The position numbers and the translations under genes were made by a program. From assembly GCA_002391565.1 (NCBI GenBank), contig DGFH01000282.1:1-6624 (forward strand): DNA of 6,624 nt. The letters run 5' to 3'. The notes under the pieces were generated by a model. That model worked only from the letters and a program-made list of their open reading frames with translations, ran no database searches and was not told where the DNA came from. Within the stretch, counting starts at the first letter, position 1. Every line of letters starts with the position of its first letter. This DNA is from Anaerolineales bacterium UBA3905. Its GTDB lineage: Bacteria; Chloroflexota; Anaerolineae; Caldilineales; Caldilineaceae. Of the stretch, positions 1-6,167 are shown piece after piece.

Positions 1-19
1 AGATGTGTATAAGAGACAG
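1..19. other. Tn5 mosaic end / Nextera adapter remnant (sequencing artefact)
   Basis: The first 19 bases read AGATGTGTATAAGAGACAG, an exact match to the transposase mosaic end used in Nextera-type library preparation. It sits at the very end of the contig and breaks an otherwise intact, conserved GH51 reading frame. It is therefore untrimmed adapter, not a genomic element. Read on the plus strand from base 3 it encodes the peptide MCIRDS, a familiar signature of adapter-derived false proteins. Confidence 0.97.
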
Positions 20-1160
<1,141 letters not shown>

Positions 1161-1168
1161 GAGTTCGG

Positions 1169-1173
1169 TTCCT
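1169..1173 (-). promoter_or_regulatory. Ribosome binding site of the arabinofuranosidase, at the edge of a dyad
   Basis: AGGAA lies 8 nt before the ATG at 1160. The inverted repeat TATTGA/TCAATA (1173-1178 and 1180-1185, one-base centre) abuts and slightly overlaps it, flanked by CC/GG, so the mRNA can fold a small AT-rich hairpin touching the ribosome site. Whether this affects translation is open. Confidence 0.55.
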
Positions 1174-1197
1174 ATTGATTCAATAAGGTCGCTGATA

Positions 1198-1236
1198 ACG
1201 CAAAGGCGCAAAAATATACTTTCTGCGTCTTTGTGT
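1198..1236. repeat. Imperfect hairpin built from degenerate CTTTGCG-like repeats
   Basis: In the gap between permease and arabinofuranosidase, the arms 1198-1214 and 1220-1236 form a 17-position stem around the loop TATAC, with two G-T wobbles and one mismatch when read on the plus strand. The arms carry variants of the word CTTTGCG (for example GCGTCTTTG), and another copy, TCTTTGCGTT, lies at 1254-1263 outside the stem. No T-run follows the stem on the minus strand, so it is a poor intrinsic terminator. Scattered CTTTGCG words like these are, from memory, common in intergenic DNA of environmental bacteria. I list it as a repeat, with possible mRNA-end protection as inference. Confidence 0.5.
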
Positions 1237-1276
1237 CCCTGAGACTTAGCACATCTTTGCGTTGAAAGCGTTGGAT

Positions 1277-2155
1277 TTACTGGCCGGCCATGCCGGTCGT
1301 GGTAATGCCGGCGATGATCTGACGTTGGAAGATGACGTAGAAGATCAGCACGGGCACCGAAGCCACAAAGGCGCCGGCAAAAGCCAGCCCGCGCTGAATG
1401 TAGCTACCCTGTTGAAGCACGACGAGACCGATCGGCAGCGTCAGGTTCGCCTGTTTGTTGAGTACGATCAACGGCCAGAACAGGTCATTCCAAAGGCCGA
1501 GAAAGGTGAAAATCGAGAGCGCCACCAGGGCGCCGCGCACTAGCGGTAAACAGACCTGCCAGTAAATGCGGAAGCGGTTGGCGCCATCGACGCGGGCAGC
1601 ATCCTCCAGTTCACGCGGCACGGCGTAGAAGTGCTGACGCAACAGGAAAATGCCGGTGACGGAGGCCGCCGCTGGCCACCAGATCGCGTGGTAGGTGTCA
1701 AGCATGCCGAGCGAGCGTAGCAGCAGGAAGGCGGGAATTAAGGTGATGGCCGCCGGAATCATGAGACTAAAGAGTAGCAAGGAAAATAGAAAGTTCTTGC
1801 CTGGAAACTCAAGGCGGGCAAATGCATAACCGCTGAGCGAGGAAACGATCAAAATGATGATTGTGCCAACGCTGGCAACCAGGAGACTGTTAAAAAACCA
1901 GCGCCCCAACGGCAACAGCGGGTCAGCAAAGATCTTGTTGAAGTTCTGGAGGGTTGGCGGGATAGGAATCCAGCGGATTGGCAGCACAAATTGGTTGGCC
2001 TCGGTGGTGAATGCCATCGAGAACATATAGAGCAGCGGAATAATAATAATGAACCCCAGGGGCAAGAACAACAGCCACATCAGGATTGCCTGCCGGGTGT
2101 CTTTGCTGATGAACCGTGTCCGTGTCGTGCGGTGGGTGGTGGTCATGGTGCTCAT
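1277..2155 (-). CDS. Carbohydrate ABC transporter permease, MalG/AraQ-like (CUT1)
   Basis: Inner subunit of a CUT1 sugar importer in the cytoplasmic membrane. It is 292 residues, the usual family size. Six hydrophobic stretches are visible at about 24-49, 88-112, 122-147, 157-175, 207-230 and 257-277. The cytoplasmic EAA loop that docks on the ATPase reads ELEDAARVDGAN (182-193) followed by the conserved LPL at 203-205. The frame could open at a TTG at 2176, but that codon sits against the ribosome site GGGAGGAA (2167-2174), so the ATG at 2155 is preferred; a second ATG three codons later is also possible. It begins 25 nt after the stop of the partner permease, indicating translation from one message. 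Substrate is not readable from the permease; arabino-oligosaccharides are inferred from the neighbouring GH51 gene. Confidence 0.95.
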   Translation of the reverse strand: MSTMTTTHRTTRTRFISKDTRQAILMWLLFLPLGFIIIIPLLYMFSMAFTTEANQFVLPIRWIPIPPTLQNFNKIFADPLLPLGRWFFNSLLVASVGTIIILIVSSLSGYAFARLEFPGKNFLFSLLLFSLMIPAAITLIPAFLLLRSLGMLDTYHAIWWPAAASVTGIFLLRQHFYAVPRELEDAARVDGANRFRIYWQVCLPLVRGALVALSIFTFLGLWNDLFWPLIVLNKQANLTLPIGLVVLQQGSYIQRGLAFAGAFVASVPVLIFYVIFQRQIIAGITTTGMAGQ

Positions 2156-2166
2156 GGGTGAAGCGG

Positions 2167-2174
2167 TTCCTCCC
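2167..2174 (-). promoter_or_regulatory. Ribosome binding site that decides the MalG-like permease start
   Basis: GGGAGGAA is a strong Shine-Dalgarno sequence in the 25-nt gap between the two permease genes. It lies 11-13 nt upstream of the ATG at 2155 and immediately follows the alternative TTG at 2176, which it therefore cannot serve. This argues for the shorter 292-residue protein. Confidence 0.75.
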
Positions 2175-2180
2175 AATACG

Positions 2181-3119
2181 TTAGTACTCGGCGCGGCGGC
2201 GCATGAGCGAGAACAGAATAATTGTCACGACGATCATGATAAGCGCCAGGACAACGGAGATTGCCGACGCGTAGCCGTAGCGGAAGTATTTCCAGGCCGT
2301 TTCATACAAGTACTGCACGACTGAGCGCGACGCATTGCCTGGACCACCGCCGGTGATGATGTAGGGCTGGGCAAAGACTTGCATGTGGGCAATAAACTGT
2401 GTAACGACGACGAACAGCATCGTCGGCATGATCAAGGGAATGGTGATATGTCGGAACGCCGACAGCACACCGGCGCCGTCGATCTTGGCTGCCTCATAAA
2501 GTTGCTCTGGGATGCCGTGTAGACCGGCAATGAAGACGAGCATAGGGAAGCCAAAGGTCCACCACACTGTCGTCAATGACAATACGGGAATGATTAAGGT
2601 CGGGTCACTGACCCAGTTCACGCGGGGGAAGCCCATCACGTTGACAAAATAGTAGTTGATGATGCCGAGCTGTGGCTCCCACACACGGATGGCGATGATG
2701 CCCAGCACGGAGACGGAGAGGATGCCAGGGGCATAGAATAGCACCCGGAAGAAGTCGCTCCCCGTGAAGCGGTGCTTCAAACCAGCGGCCACGATCAACG
2801 CCAGGGTCACATTGATGATCACTGTCAAGATCATGAACCAGAATGTGTTGCGCAACACCTGCCAGAAGACGGCATCATTCATGAGCGCTTGATAGTTGGC
2901 AAGACCCAACCAGCGCTGATCGGTCAGCATGATCTTCCAGTCGTAGAGGCTGATTTGCAGCCCGCGAAAGATCGGGTACAGCAGGAACACCGAAAACAGG
3001 AAGAAATGTGGCAGGATGAACAAATAGTTGGGCAACTGGTTCTTCAGGGTCTTCCAACGACGGTTCTTTGCTGTGCTGGAAGAACGCTGTGACGCTGTGG
3101 CGGCAGTCGATGTGGCCAT
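2181..3119 (-). CDS. Carbohydrate ABC transporter permease, MalF/UgpA-like (CUT1)
   Basis: First membrane subunit of the sugar importer, 312 residues, expected to pair with the MalG-like protein and an unlinked ATPase. After a hydrophilic Ser/Thr/Ala-rich N-terminus, hydrophobic segments lie at about 31-52, 91-113, 127-146, 174-198, 232-252 and 284-306. The EAA loop reads EQLYEAAKIDGAG (205-217) followed by the conserved IPL at 227-229. The MalF-type signature TGGGPGNAS (256-264) precedes the last transmembrane helix, and the protein ends in a basic MRRRAEY tail. The frame is open a further 26 codons upstream, but that region is a structured spacer with no family similarity; the ATG at 3119 has GGAGAG 7-9 nt upstream and gives the normal length. 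It is the second gene of the transport operon, 87 bp after the binding-protein stop. Confidence 0.95.
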   Translation of the reverse strand: MATSTAATASQRSSSTAKNRRWKTLKNQLPNYLFILPHFFLFSVFLLYPIFRGLQISLYDWKIMLTDQRWLGLANYQALMNDAVFWQVLRNTFWFMILTVIINVTLALIVAAGLKHRFTGSDFFRVLFYAPGILSVSVLGIIAIRVWEPQLGIINYYFVNVMGFPRVNWVSDPTLIIPVLSLTTVWWTFGFPMLVFIAGLHGIPEQLYEAAKIDGAGVLSAFRHITIPLIMPTMLFVVVTQFIAHMQVFAQPYIITGGGPGNASRSVVQYLYETAWKYFRYGYASAISVVLALIMIVVTIILFSLMRRRAEY

Positions 3120-3126
3120 AGTGAAG

Positions 3127-3132
3127 CTCTCC
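3127..3132 (-). promoter_or_regulatory. Ribosome binding site that decides the MalF-like permease start
   Basis: GGAGAG, with its GGAG core 9 nt before the ATG at 3119, selects this start over the longer open frame that reaches 3197. Confidence 0.7.
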
Positions 3133-3150
3133 AGGGTCGGGCGTGTAGAG

Positions 3151-3187
3151 TGGGTGACAGTGCACCACGTGTGCGCACTGCCACCCA
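3151..3187 (-). ncRNA. Stable intercistronic stem-loop between binding protein and permease
   Basis: Arms 3151-3163 and 3175-3187 form a 13-bp stem with an 11-nt loop. On the transcribed (minus) strand every position pairs, the single exception on the plus strand (A against C at 3157/3181) becoming a G-U wobble. The loop contains CACGTG. No U-run follows, so this is not a classical terminator. In CUT1 operons such structures between the binding-protein and permease genes are known to protect the 3' end of the upstream message and keep the binding protein more abundant than the permeases; that role here is inference. It is an mRNA element, not necessarily a separate RNA. Confidence 0.6.
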
Positions 3188-3206
3188 ACACACTCAAAAC
3201 GAACGA

Positions 3207-4604
3207 TTAGGGGCGATCCAGGATGGCCTGAACGGCCTGGTTGCCCGCCTGCAGCGCCTGGGTGACGTCGGCGTCGCACGTGGCGAGTGCATTGCCGATC
3301 GCCGTCTCCCACGCCGTCTGAATCTCGATGAAGCGCGGGCTGGCTGTGTCCGTGCGCCCAAACTTGTTGAACTGATCGGCGGCCACAGCAACCGACTTGA
3401 TCGCCTGGACTTCGGGCAGCGCCTGCACCGACTTGAGCGCAGGCACCTGACCGCTATTGGCCCAGTAGGCGCCGTTCTCAACCAGGTACTTAATCAGCGC
3501 ATAGGCCTGCTGGCGACCCGTTTCATCCACGCCAGTCGGCACGGAGAAGATGTGCGAATCGAACTTCACAGCCTGCTTGCCATCCGGTGCGTAGGAGTTG
3601 AGGAACATCGGTTCGGTCACAGCAGCCACATCCGGTCGGTCGCGCATGTAGCCACCCGTCCAGGTGCCTTCCCACCAGATCGCAATCTGGTTATTCTGGT
3701 ACGGTTCGCCACCATACGGGGTGCCGGTCTGGTAAGGGTTCATGACATGATACGTGCACATCAGATCCTTAATATATTGGATCGCCGCAATCGACTCAGG
3801 GCTGTCCAGCGTCGCCTTGGTGACGTCCTCATTTACAACACCGCCACCGAATTGCCACAGGACGCTCGGCACGGTGAAGCGCGGCCAGGTCCACCAGGTC
3901 GCCCACACCGCAACGTTGTCTTTGTCGAAGCCTTCCTCATTCGGGTGCTTGCCATTCACGTCGGTCGTGACCTGCTGCGCCCAGGCAATGAATTCGGCGC
4001 CATCTTTGGGCAGCACAGTGGGGTCAAGTCCGGCGTCTTTGATGACCTTGGTGTTGACCCACGCCATCCAACCATGATTGTCAAACGGCACAGCCATGGT
4101 CTGACCTTCGACCGAAATTCCTTTGATGAGCACGTCGTTGAATTGATCCTTGCCGATGCCAGTAGTGTCGTACCAGTCATCCATCGGCTGCATCAGACCT
4201 TCTGCCGCCATCTGCTGCACTTCTGCGGCGTGGAAGATGACGAGATCGGGCGGCGTGCCCGCGGCGACTGCCGTCGGGTACTTCTGGAAGAAGAGATCCC
4301 ACGGAATGCCCTGCGACTCGAAACAGGCATCCGGATTGGCCTCTGCATATTGCTGCAACATTTCGGCAAAGACGGCGCCATCGGAGCCAGTCAGACCATG
4401 CCACAACCGCATGGGATCATCGCACTGGCCGAAGGCGTTCACGACCGGGGTAGGCTCAGGGGTGGGCGCGTCGGCGGCAGGCGCCTCCGCGGCAGGCGCT
4501 TCCGCCGCTGGCGCTTCTGCTGCCGGCGCCGCTGCACCGCCGCAAGCGCTGAGCAGCATGGCCAGCACCATCATGAGGGTGAGACCAAGGGACAATCTAC
4601 GCAT
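3207..4604 (-). CDS. Sugar ABC transporter substrate-binding lipoprotein (CUT1)
   Basis: Captures the sugar outside the membrane and hands it to the permease pair; 465 residues, within the usual range for the UgpB/MalE-like SBP_bac_1 family. A lipoprotein signal is clear: basic MRR, hydrophobic residues 4-18, lipobox LSAC with lipid-bearing Cys21. An Ala/Pro/Glu linker with four five-residue repeats (residues 26-45) and TPEPTP follows, tethering the binding domain. The mature domain begins near residue 62 and shows typical blocks: LWHGLTGSDGAVF, GTPPDLVIFHAAEV, WWEGTWTGGYM, and the C-terminal NALATCDADVTQALQAG. The start at 4604 is chosen for AAAGGAGAA 6 nt upstream and because a complete signal peptide begins there; the frame extends 27 codons further without similarity. 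It is the first gene of the transport operon, 115 bp after the regulator. The ligand is inferred to be arabinose-containing oligosaccharide from the GH51 neighbour; sequence alone does not prove it. Confidence 0.95.
   Translation of the reverse strand: MRRLSLGLTLMMVLAMLLSACGGAAAPAAEAPAAEAPAAEAPAADAPTPEPTPVVNAFGQCDDPMRLWHGLTGSDGAVFAEMLQQYAEANPDACFESQGIPWDLFFQKYPTAVAAGTPPDLVIFHAAEVQQMAAEGLMQPMDDWYDTTGIGKDQFNDVLIKGISVEGQTMAVPFDNHGWMAWVNTKVIKDAGLDPTVLPKDGAEFIAWAQQVTTDVNGKHPNEEGFDKDNVAVWATWWTWPRFTVPSVLWQFGGGVVNEDVTKATLDSPESIAAIQYIKDLMCTYHVMNPYQTGTPYGGEPYQNNQIAIWWEGTWTGGYMRDRPDVAAVTEPMFLNSYAPDGKQAVKFDSHIFSVPTGVDETGRQQAYALIKYLVENGAYWANSGQVPALKSVQALPEVQAIKSVAVAADQFNKFGRTDTASPRFIEIQTAWETAIGNALATCDADVTQALQAGNQAVQAILDRP
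4470..4529 (-). repeat. Four 15-bp tandem repeats encoding APAAE/APAAD in the lipoprotein linker
   Basis: Four consecutive 15-nt units encode APAAE, APAAE, APAAE and APAAD (residues 26-45 of the binding protein). The units differ at several third codon positions (for example GCGCCGGCAGCAGAA against GCGCCTGCCGCGGAG), so the protein repeat is cleaner than the DNA repeat. This implies an old duplication kept by selection on the peptide, not recent slippage. Such disordered linkers between lipid anchor and binding domain are common in Chloroflexota and Gram-positive binding proteins. Confidence 0.85.
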
Positions 4605-4610
4605 TGCTCT

Positions 4611-4619
4611 TTCTCCTTT
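4611..4619 (-). promoter_or_regulatory. Ribosome binding site of the substrate-binding lipoprotein
   Basis: AAAGGAGAA, GGAG core 8 nt before the ATG at 4604. It is the strongest ribosome site of the locus together with the permease site at 2167, and rules out the upstream in-frame start at 4685. Confidence 0.8.
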
Positions 4620-4633
4620 GCGTCTACTGGAAA

Positions 4634-4655
4634 AACATGGATACGACTCTATGTT
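4634..4655. promoter_or_regulatory. Candidate LacI-family operator upstream of the transport operon
   Basis: A 22-bp dyad with outer arms AACAT and ATGTT, inner GA/TC matches and a central CG at 4644-4645; 16 of 22 positions are symmetric. A central CG with imperfect flanking symmetry is the usual form of LacI-family operators. It lies about 30 bp before the binding-protein start and 65 bp after the regulator's stop, where a repressor would block the operon. Its right half on the minus strand contains TCGTATCC, related to the TCGTATGC words in the regulator's own promoter. I see no convincing sigma70 promoter around it, so the promoter remains unassigned. Confidence 0.45.
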
Positions 4656-4659
4656 GGAA

Positions 4660-4681
4660 AACGCAGCTAGATGACTGCGTT
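4660..4681 (-). terminator. Weak terminator-like hairpin after the regulator, or a second operator
   Basis: Perfect 7-bp arms AACGCAG (4660-4666) and CTGCGTT (4675-4681) enclose an 8-nt centre. On the minus strand the stem is followed by TTTT and then CC, giving a modest intrinsic terminator about 40 nt after the LacI-gene stop. The stem is short and the T-run brief, so read-through into the transport operon is likely. The same 22-bp size and the 26-bp centre-to-centre distance from the dyad at 4634-4655 also fit a second protein-binding site. Confidence 0.35.
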
Positions 4682-4719
4682 GCAACCAAAACCCGCATCG
4701 GTCTGTTGTTTGACATAAC

Positions 4720-5757
4720 TTACACCGACTCGCGCACGATCAGGCGACATGGCACCTCAAAGCGGCGCCCCGGCCCGCTGTACTTGCCAAAAATGCGTTC
4801 AAATACGGCGTTTGCCATCACACGTCCCATTTCCGTCGGGTGCTGAGCGATGGTGGTCAGGCGCGGACGCACCCAGGTGGCTGGCGGAATGTCATCGAAG
4901 CCGAGCACCGCTACATCGTCCGGCACACAGCGCCCGGTCTTTTGCACTGCTTCCATGGCGCCGATCGCCATCAAGTCATTGATCGCAAAAACGGCTGTCG
5001 GCGGCTTGGGCAAAGACAAAAAGACATTCATGGCATGTCCGCCACTCTCTGAGGACCAATCCCCGATCTCGAACAGTTCCGGGTAGATCGGAATCCCCGC
5101 CTGGCGCAAAGCCTCCAGGAAGGCGCCGCGTCGACGTGCACCCACTGAAAAGCTGCCTGTCACGCCGATGAAGCCAATGCGCCGGTGCCCTCGTTCGCGA
5201 ATCAGCCAGGTGATGGCTTCCAAGATCGCATGCTCATCGTCGCCATAGACCGTGTCCACTTGTGGGTGGTTGATGTGCTGGCCCAAGGTTGCCACTGCCC
5301 CACCCGTCCGCACCAACAAACGATCGATGTCCGCTTCTGTCAGATGATAGGGCACCAGGATGATGCCGTCCACCGGCCGCCGAATCACCGACTCGACAAA
5401 AGCCATCTCGCCCTCGCGCGTGTGGTCGGTGTTGGCGATCATGACATCATAGCGATGGGTGCGTGCTGCGTCCTGTACTGCGCGCACCATCGGGTGATAA
5501 AACGGGTTGGCTATGTCGGCGACCATCATCGCCAGCATGAACGTTTTCTGCCCGCGCAGGCTGCCCGCATAGAGATTGGGATAGTAGCCTAATGTTTCGA
5601 CCGCCTCCATCACCCGTTGCCGCGTCTCTTCACCGATCGGGATGCCATCGTCGGCGCCGCTCAAGACGCGCGATACTGTGCTCTGCGAGACGTTCGCCAA
5701 TTTGGCGACATCGCGCATGGTGACAGCTCGTTTGCGCGGCGAATCCGACTGTTGCAT
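4720..5757 (-). CDS. LacI-family transcriptional repressor
   Basis: Sugar-responsive DNA-binding regulator, cytoplasmic, 345 residues (typical). The N-terminal helix-turn-helix is VTMRDVAKLANVSQSTVSRV (12-31), the family hallmark. The hinge region reads YYPNLYAGSLRG (58-69); the Arg usually found in the hinge-helix ARSL motif is Gly65 here while the minor-groove Leu67 is kept. The ligand-binding domain follows with VADIANPFY, VDGIILVPY, GFIGV and VLGFDDIPPATWVRPRLTTI near the C-terminus. The ATG at 5757 is preferred over a TTG six codons earlier because AAAGGAA lies 6 nt before it. It is transcribed toward the transport genes, 115 bp upstream of the binding protein. The promoter carries an overlapping palindrome, so negative autoregulation is likely. 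The inducer is probably an arabinose derivative or arabino-oligosaccharide, judging only from context. Confidence 0.95.
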   Translation of the reverse strand: MQQSDSPRKRAVTMRDVAKLANVSQSTVSRVLSGADDGIPIGEETRQRVMEAVETLGYYPNLYAGSLRGQKTFMLAMMVADIANPFYHPMVRAVQDAARTHRYDVMIANTDHTREGEMAFVESVIRRPVDGIILVPYHLTEADIDRLLVRTGGAVATLGQHINHPQVDTVYGDDEHAILEAITWLIRERGHRRIGFIGVTGSFSVGARRRGAFLEALRQAGIPIYPELFEIGDWSSESGGHAMNVFLSLPKPPTAVFAINDLMAIGAMEAVQKTGRCVPDDVAVLGFDDIPPATWVRPRLTTIAQHPTEMGRVMANAVFERIFGKYSGPGRRFEVPCRLIVRESV

Positions 5758-5762
5758 GACGT

Positions 5763-5769
5763 TTCCTTT
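5763..5769 (-). promoter_or_regulatory. Ribosome binding site that decides the LacI-family start
   Basis: AAAGGAA sits 5-6 nt before the ATG at 5757 and lies inside the extension that a TTG start at 5775 would require, favouring the ATG. Confidence 0.7.
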
Positions 5770-5786
5770 ATGCAATCGTATGCGGT

Positions 5787-5810
5787 AATTCGTAGTCTAG
5801 CATACGAATT
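5787..5810. promoter_or_regulatory. Palindromic operator overlapping the LacI-gene promoter
   Basis: Perfect 8-bp arms AATTCGTA (5787-5794) and TACGAATT (5803-5810) flank GT-CTAG-CA; the CTAG centre is itself symmetric, so 20 of 24 positions obey dyad symmetry. It covers the -10 hexamer and part of the spacer of the promoter at 5794-5822, the classical place for repression. A further pair of inverted words, TCGTATGC at 5776-5783 and its complement at 5800-5807, lies across the same region. The LacI-family protein encoded just downstream is the most economical ligand. Confidence 0.6.
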
Positions 5811-5822
5811 TACCAATGTCAA
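5794..5822 (-). promoter_or_regulatory. Sigma70-type promoter of the LacI-family gene
   Basis: On the minus strand a consensus -35 TTGACA (5817-5822) is separated by exactly 17 bp from the -10 TAGACT (5794-5799, four of six consensus bases). Transcription would begin near 5787, leaving a leader of about 30 nt that holds the ribosome site. This is the only convincing promoter I find in the window. Confidence 0.7.
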
Positions 5823-5890
5823 GAGGCAATTTTTAGCCGAGGTCTACTTCACGTTTGGGACAAATTGCGCCGCATCGATGAATCAATTCA

Positions 5891-5944
5891 CCGACTGATA
5901 GCTCAAGTCCACTCAAGTGGACTGGTATGGCGGCGTCCAGTCGG
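5891..5944. repeat. Nested inverted repeat
   Basis: Outer perfect arms CCGACTG (5891-5897) and CAGTCGG (5938-5944) enclose an inner perfect palindrome AGTCCACT-CA-AGTGGACT (5906-5923), with ATA/TAT (5898-5900, 5926-5928) between. Immediately left lies a third dyad TGAAT-CA-ATTCA (5879-5890). The two-base centres fit DNA-binding sites or cruciform DNA better than ordinary RNA loops, although a tetraloop hairpin is possible. Confidence 0.6.
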
Positions 5945-5976
5945 CTGATGGAGTTTAACCAATCGATTCGTAGATT

Positions 5977-6000
5977 CGGCTTCAAGCCGGACGTGTCCGG
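5977..6000. repeat. Two overlapping, mutually exclusive hairpins
   Basis: CGGCTT-C-AAGCCG (5977-5989) and CCGGAC-GT-GTCCGG (5987-6000) share the bases at 5987-5989, so a transcript could not form both fully at once. Both have arms of six bases with very short centres. Confidence 0.5.
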
Positions 6001-6115
6001 TTAGCCACGCCATCACACCGGAGGCAATGACCTGGAGAGGACGCTCTGTGCGCTGAAGGCGGCAACGTCGATTACCAGAGCATTTTGTAAATCCTCATGA
6101 GCCGACTTCAGGTTT

Positions 6116-6140
6116 TAGCCTCGATTTGAATTGAAGGCTA
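6116..6140. repeat. Long imperfect hairpin beginning TTTTAGCC
   Basis: Arms TAGCCTCGATT (6116-6126) and AATTGAAGGCTA (6129-6140) form an 11-bp stem with one bulged A and one G-T wobble around a two-base centre. It is preceded by TTT on the plus strand. It shares its opening word with the hairpin at 6168-6200. No T-run follows on either strand. Confidence 0.5.
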
Positions 6141-6167
6141 TGCGCTCCAGACATGAAATACACCCTT

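Noticed and set aside
2156..2176. TTG start seven codons upstream for the MalG-like permease
   Set aside because: The extension would translate through the ribosome site itself and adds no conserved residues.
3150..4670. Plus-strand open frame of about 506 codons opposite the binding-protein gene
   Set aside because: It is antisense to a clearly conserved lipoprotein, has no recognisable domain and a composition rich in His, Arg and Gly typical of a mirrored GC-rich gene.
4605..4685. 27-residue N-terminal extension of the binding protein
   Set aside because: It would bury the signal peptide and lipobox and overlap the candidate operator and ribosome site.
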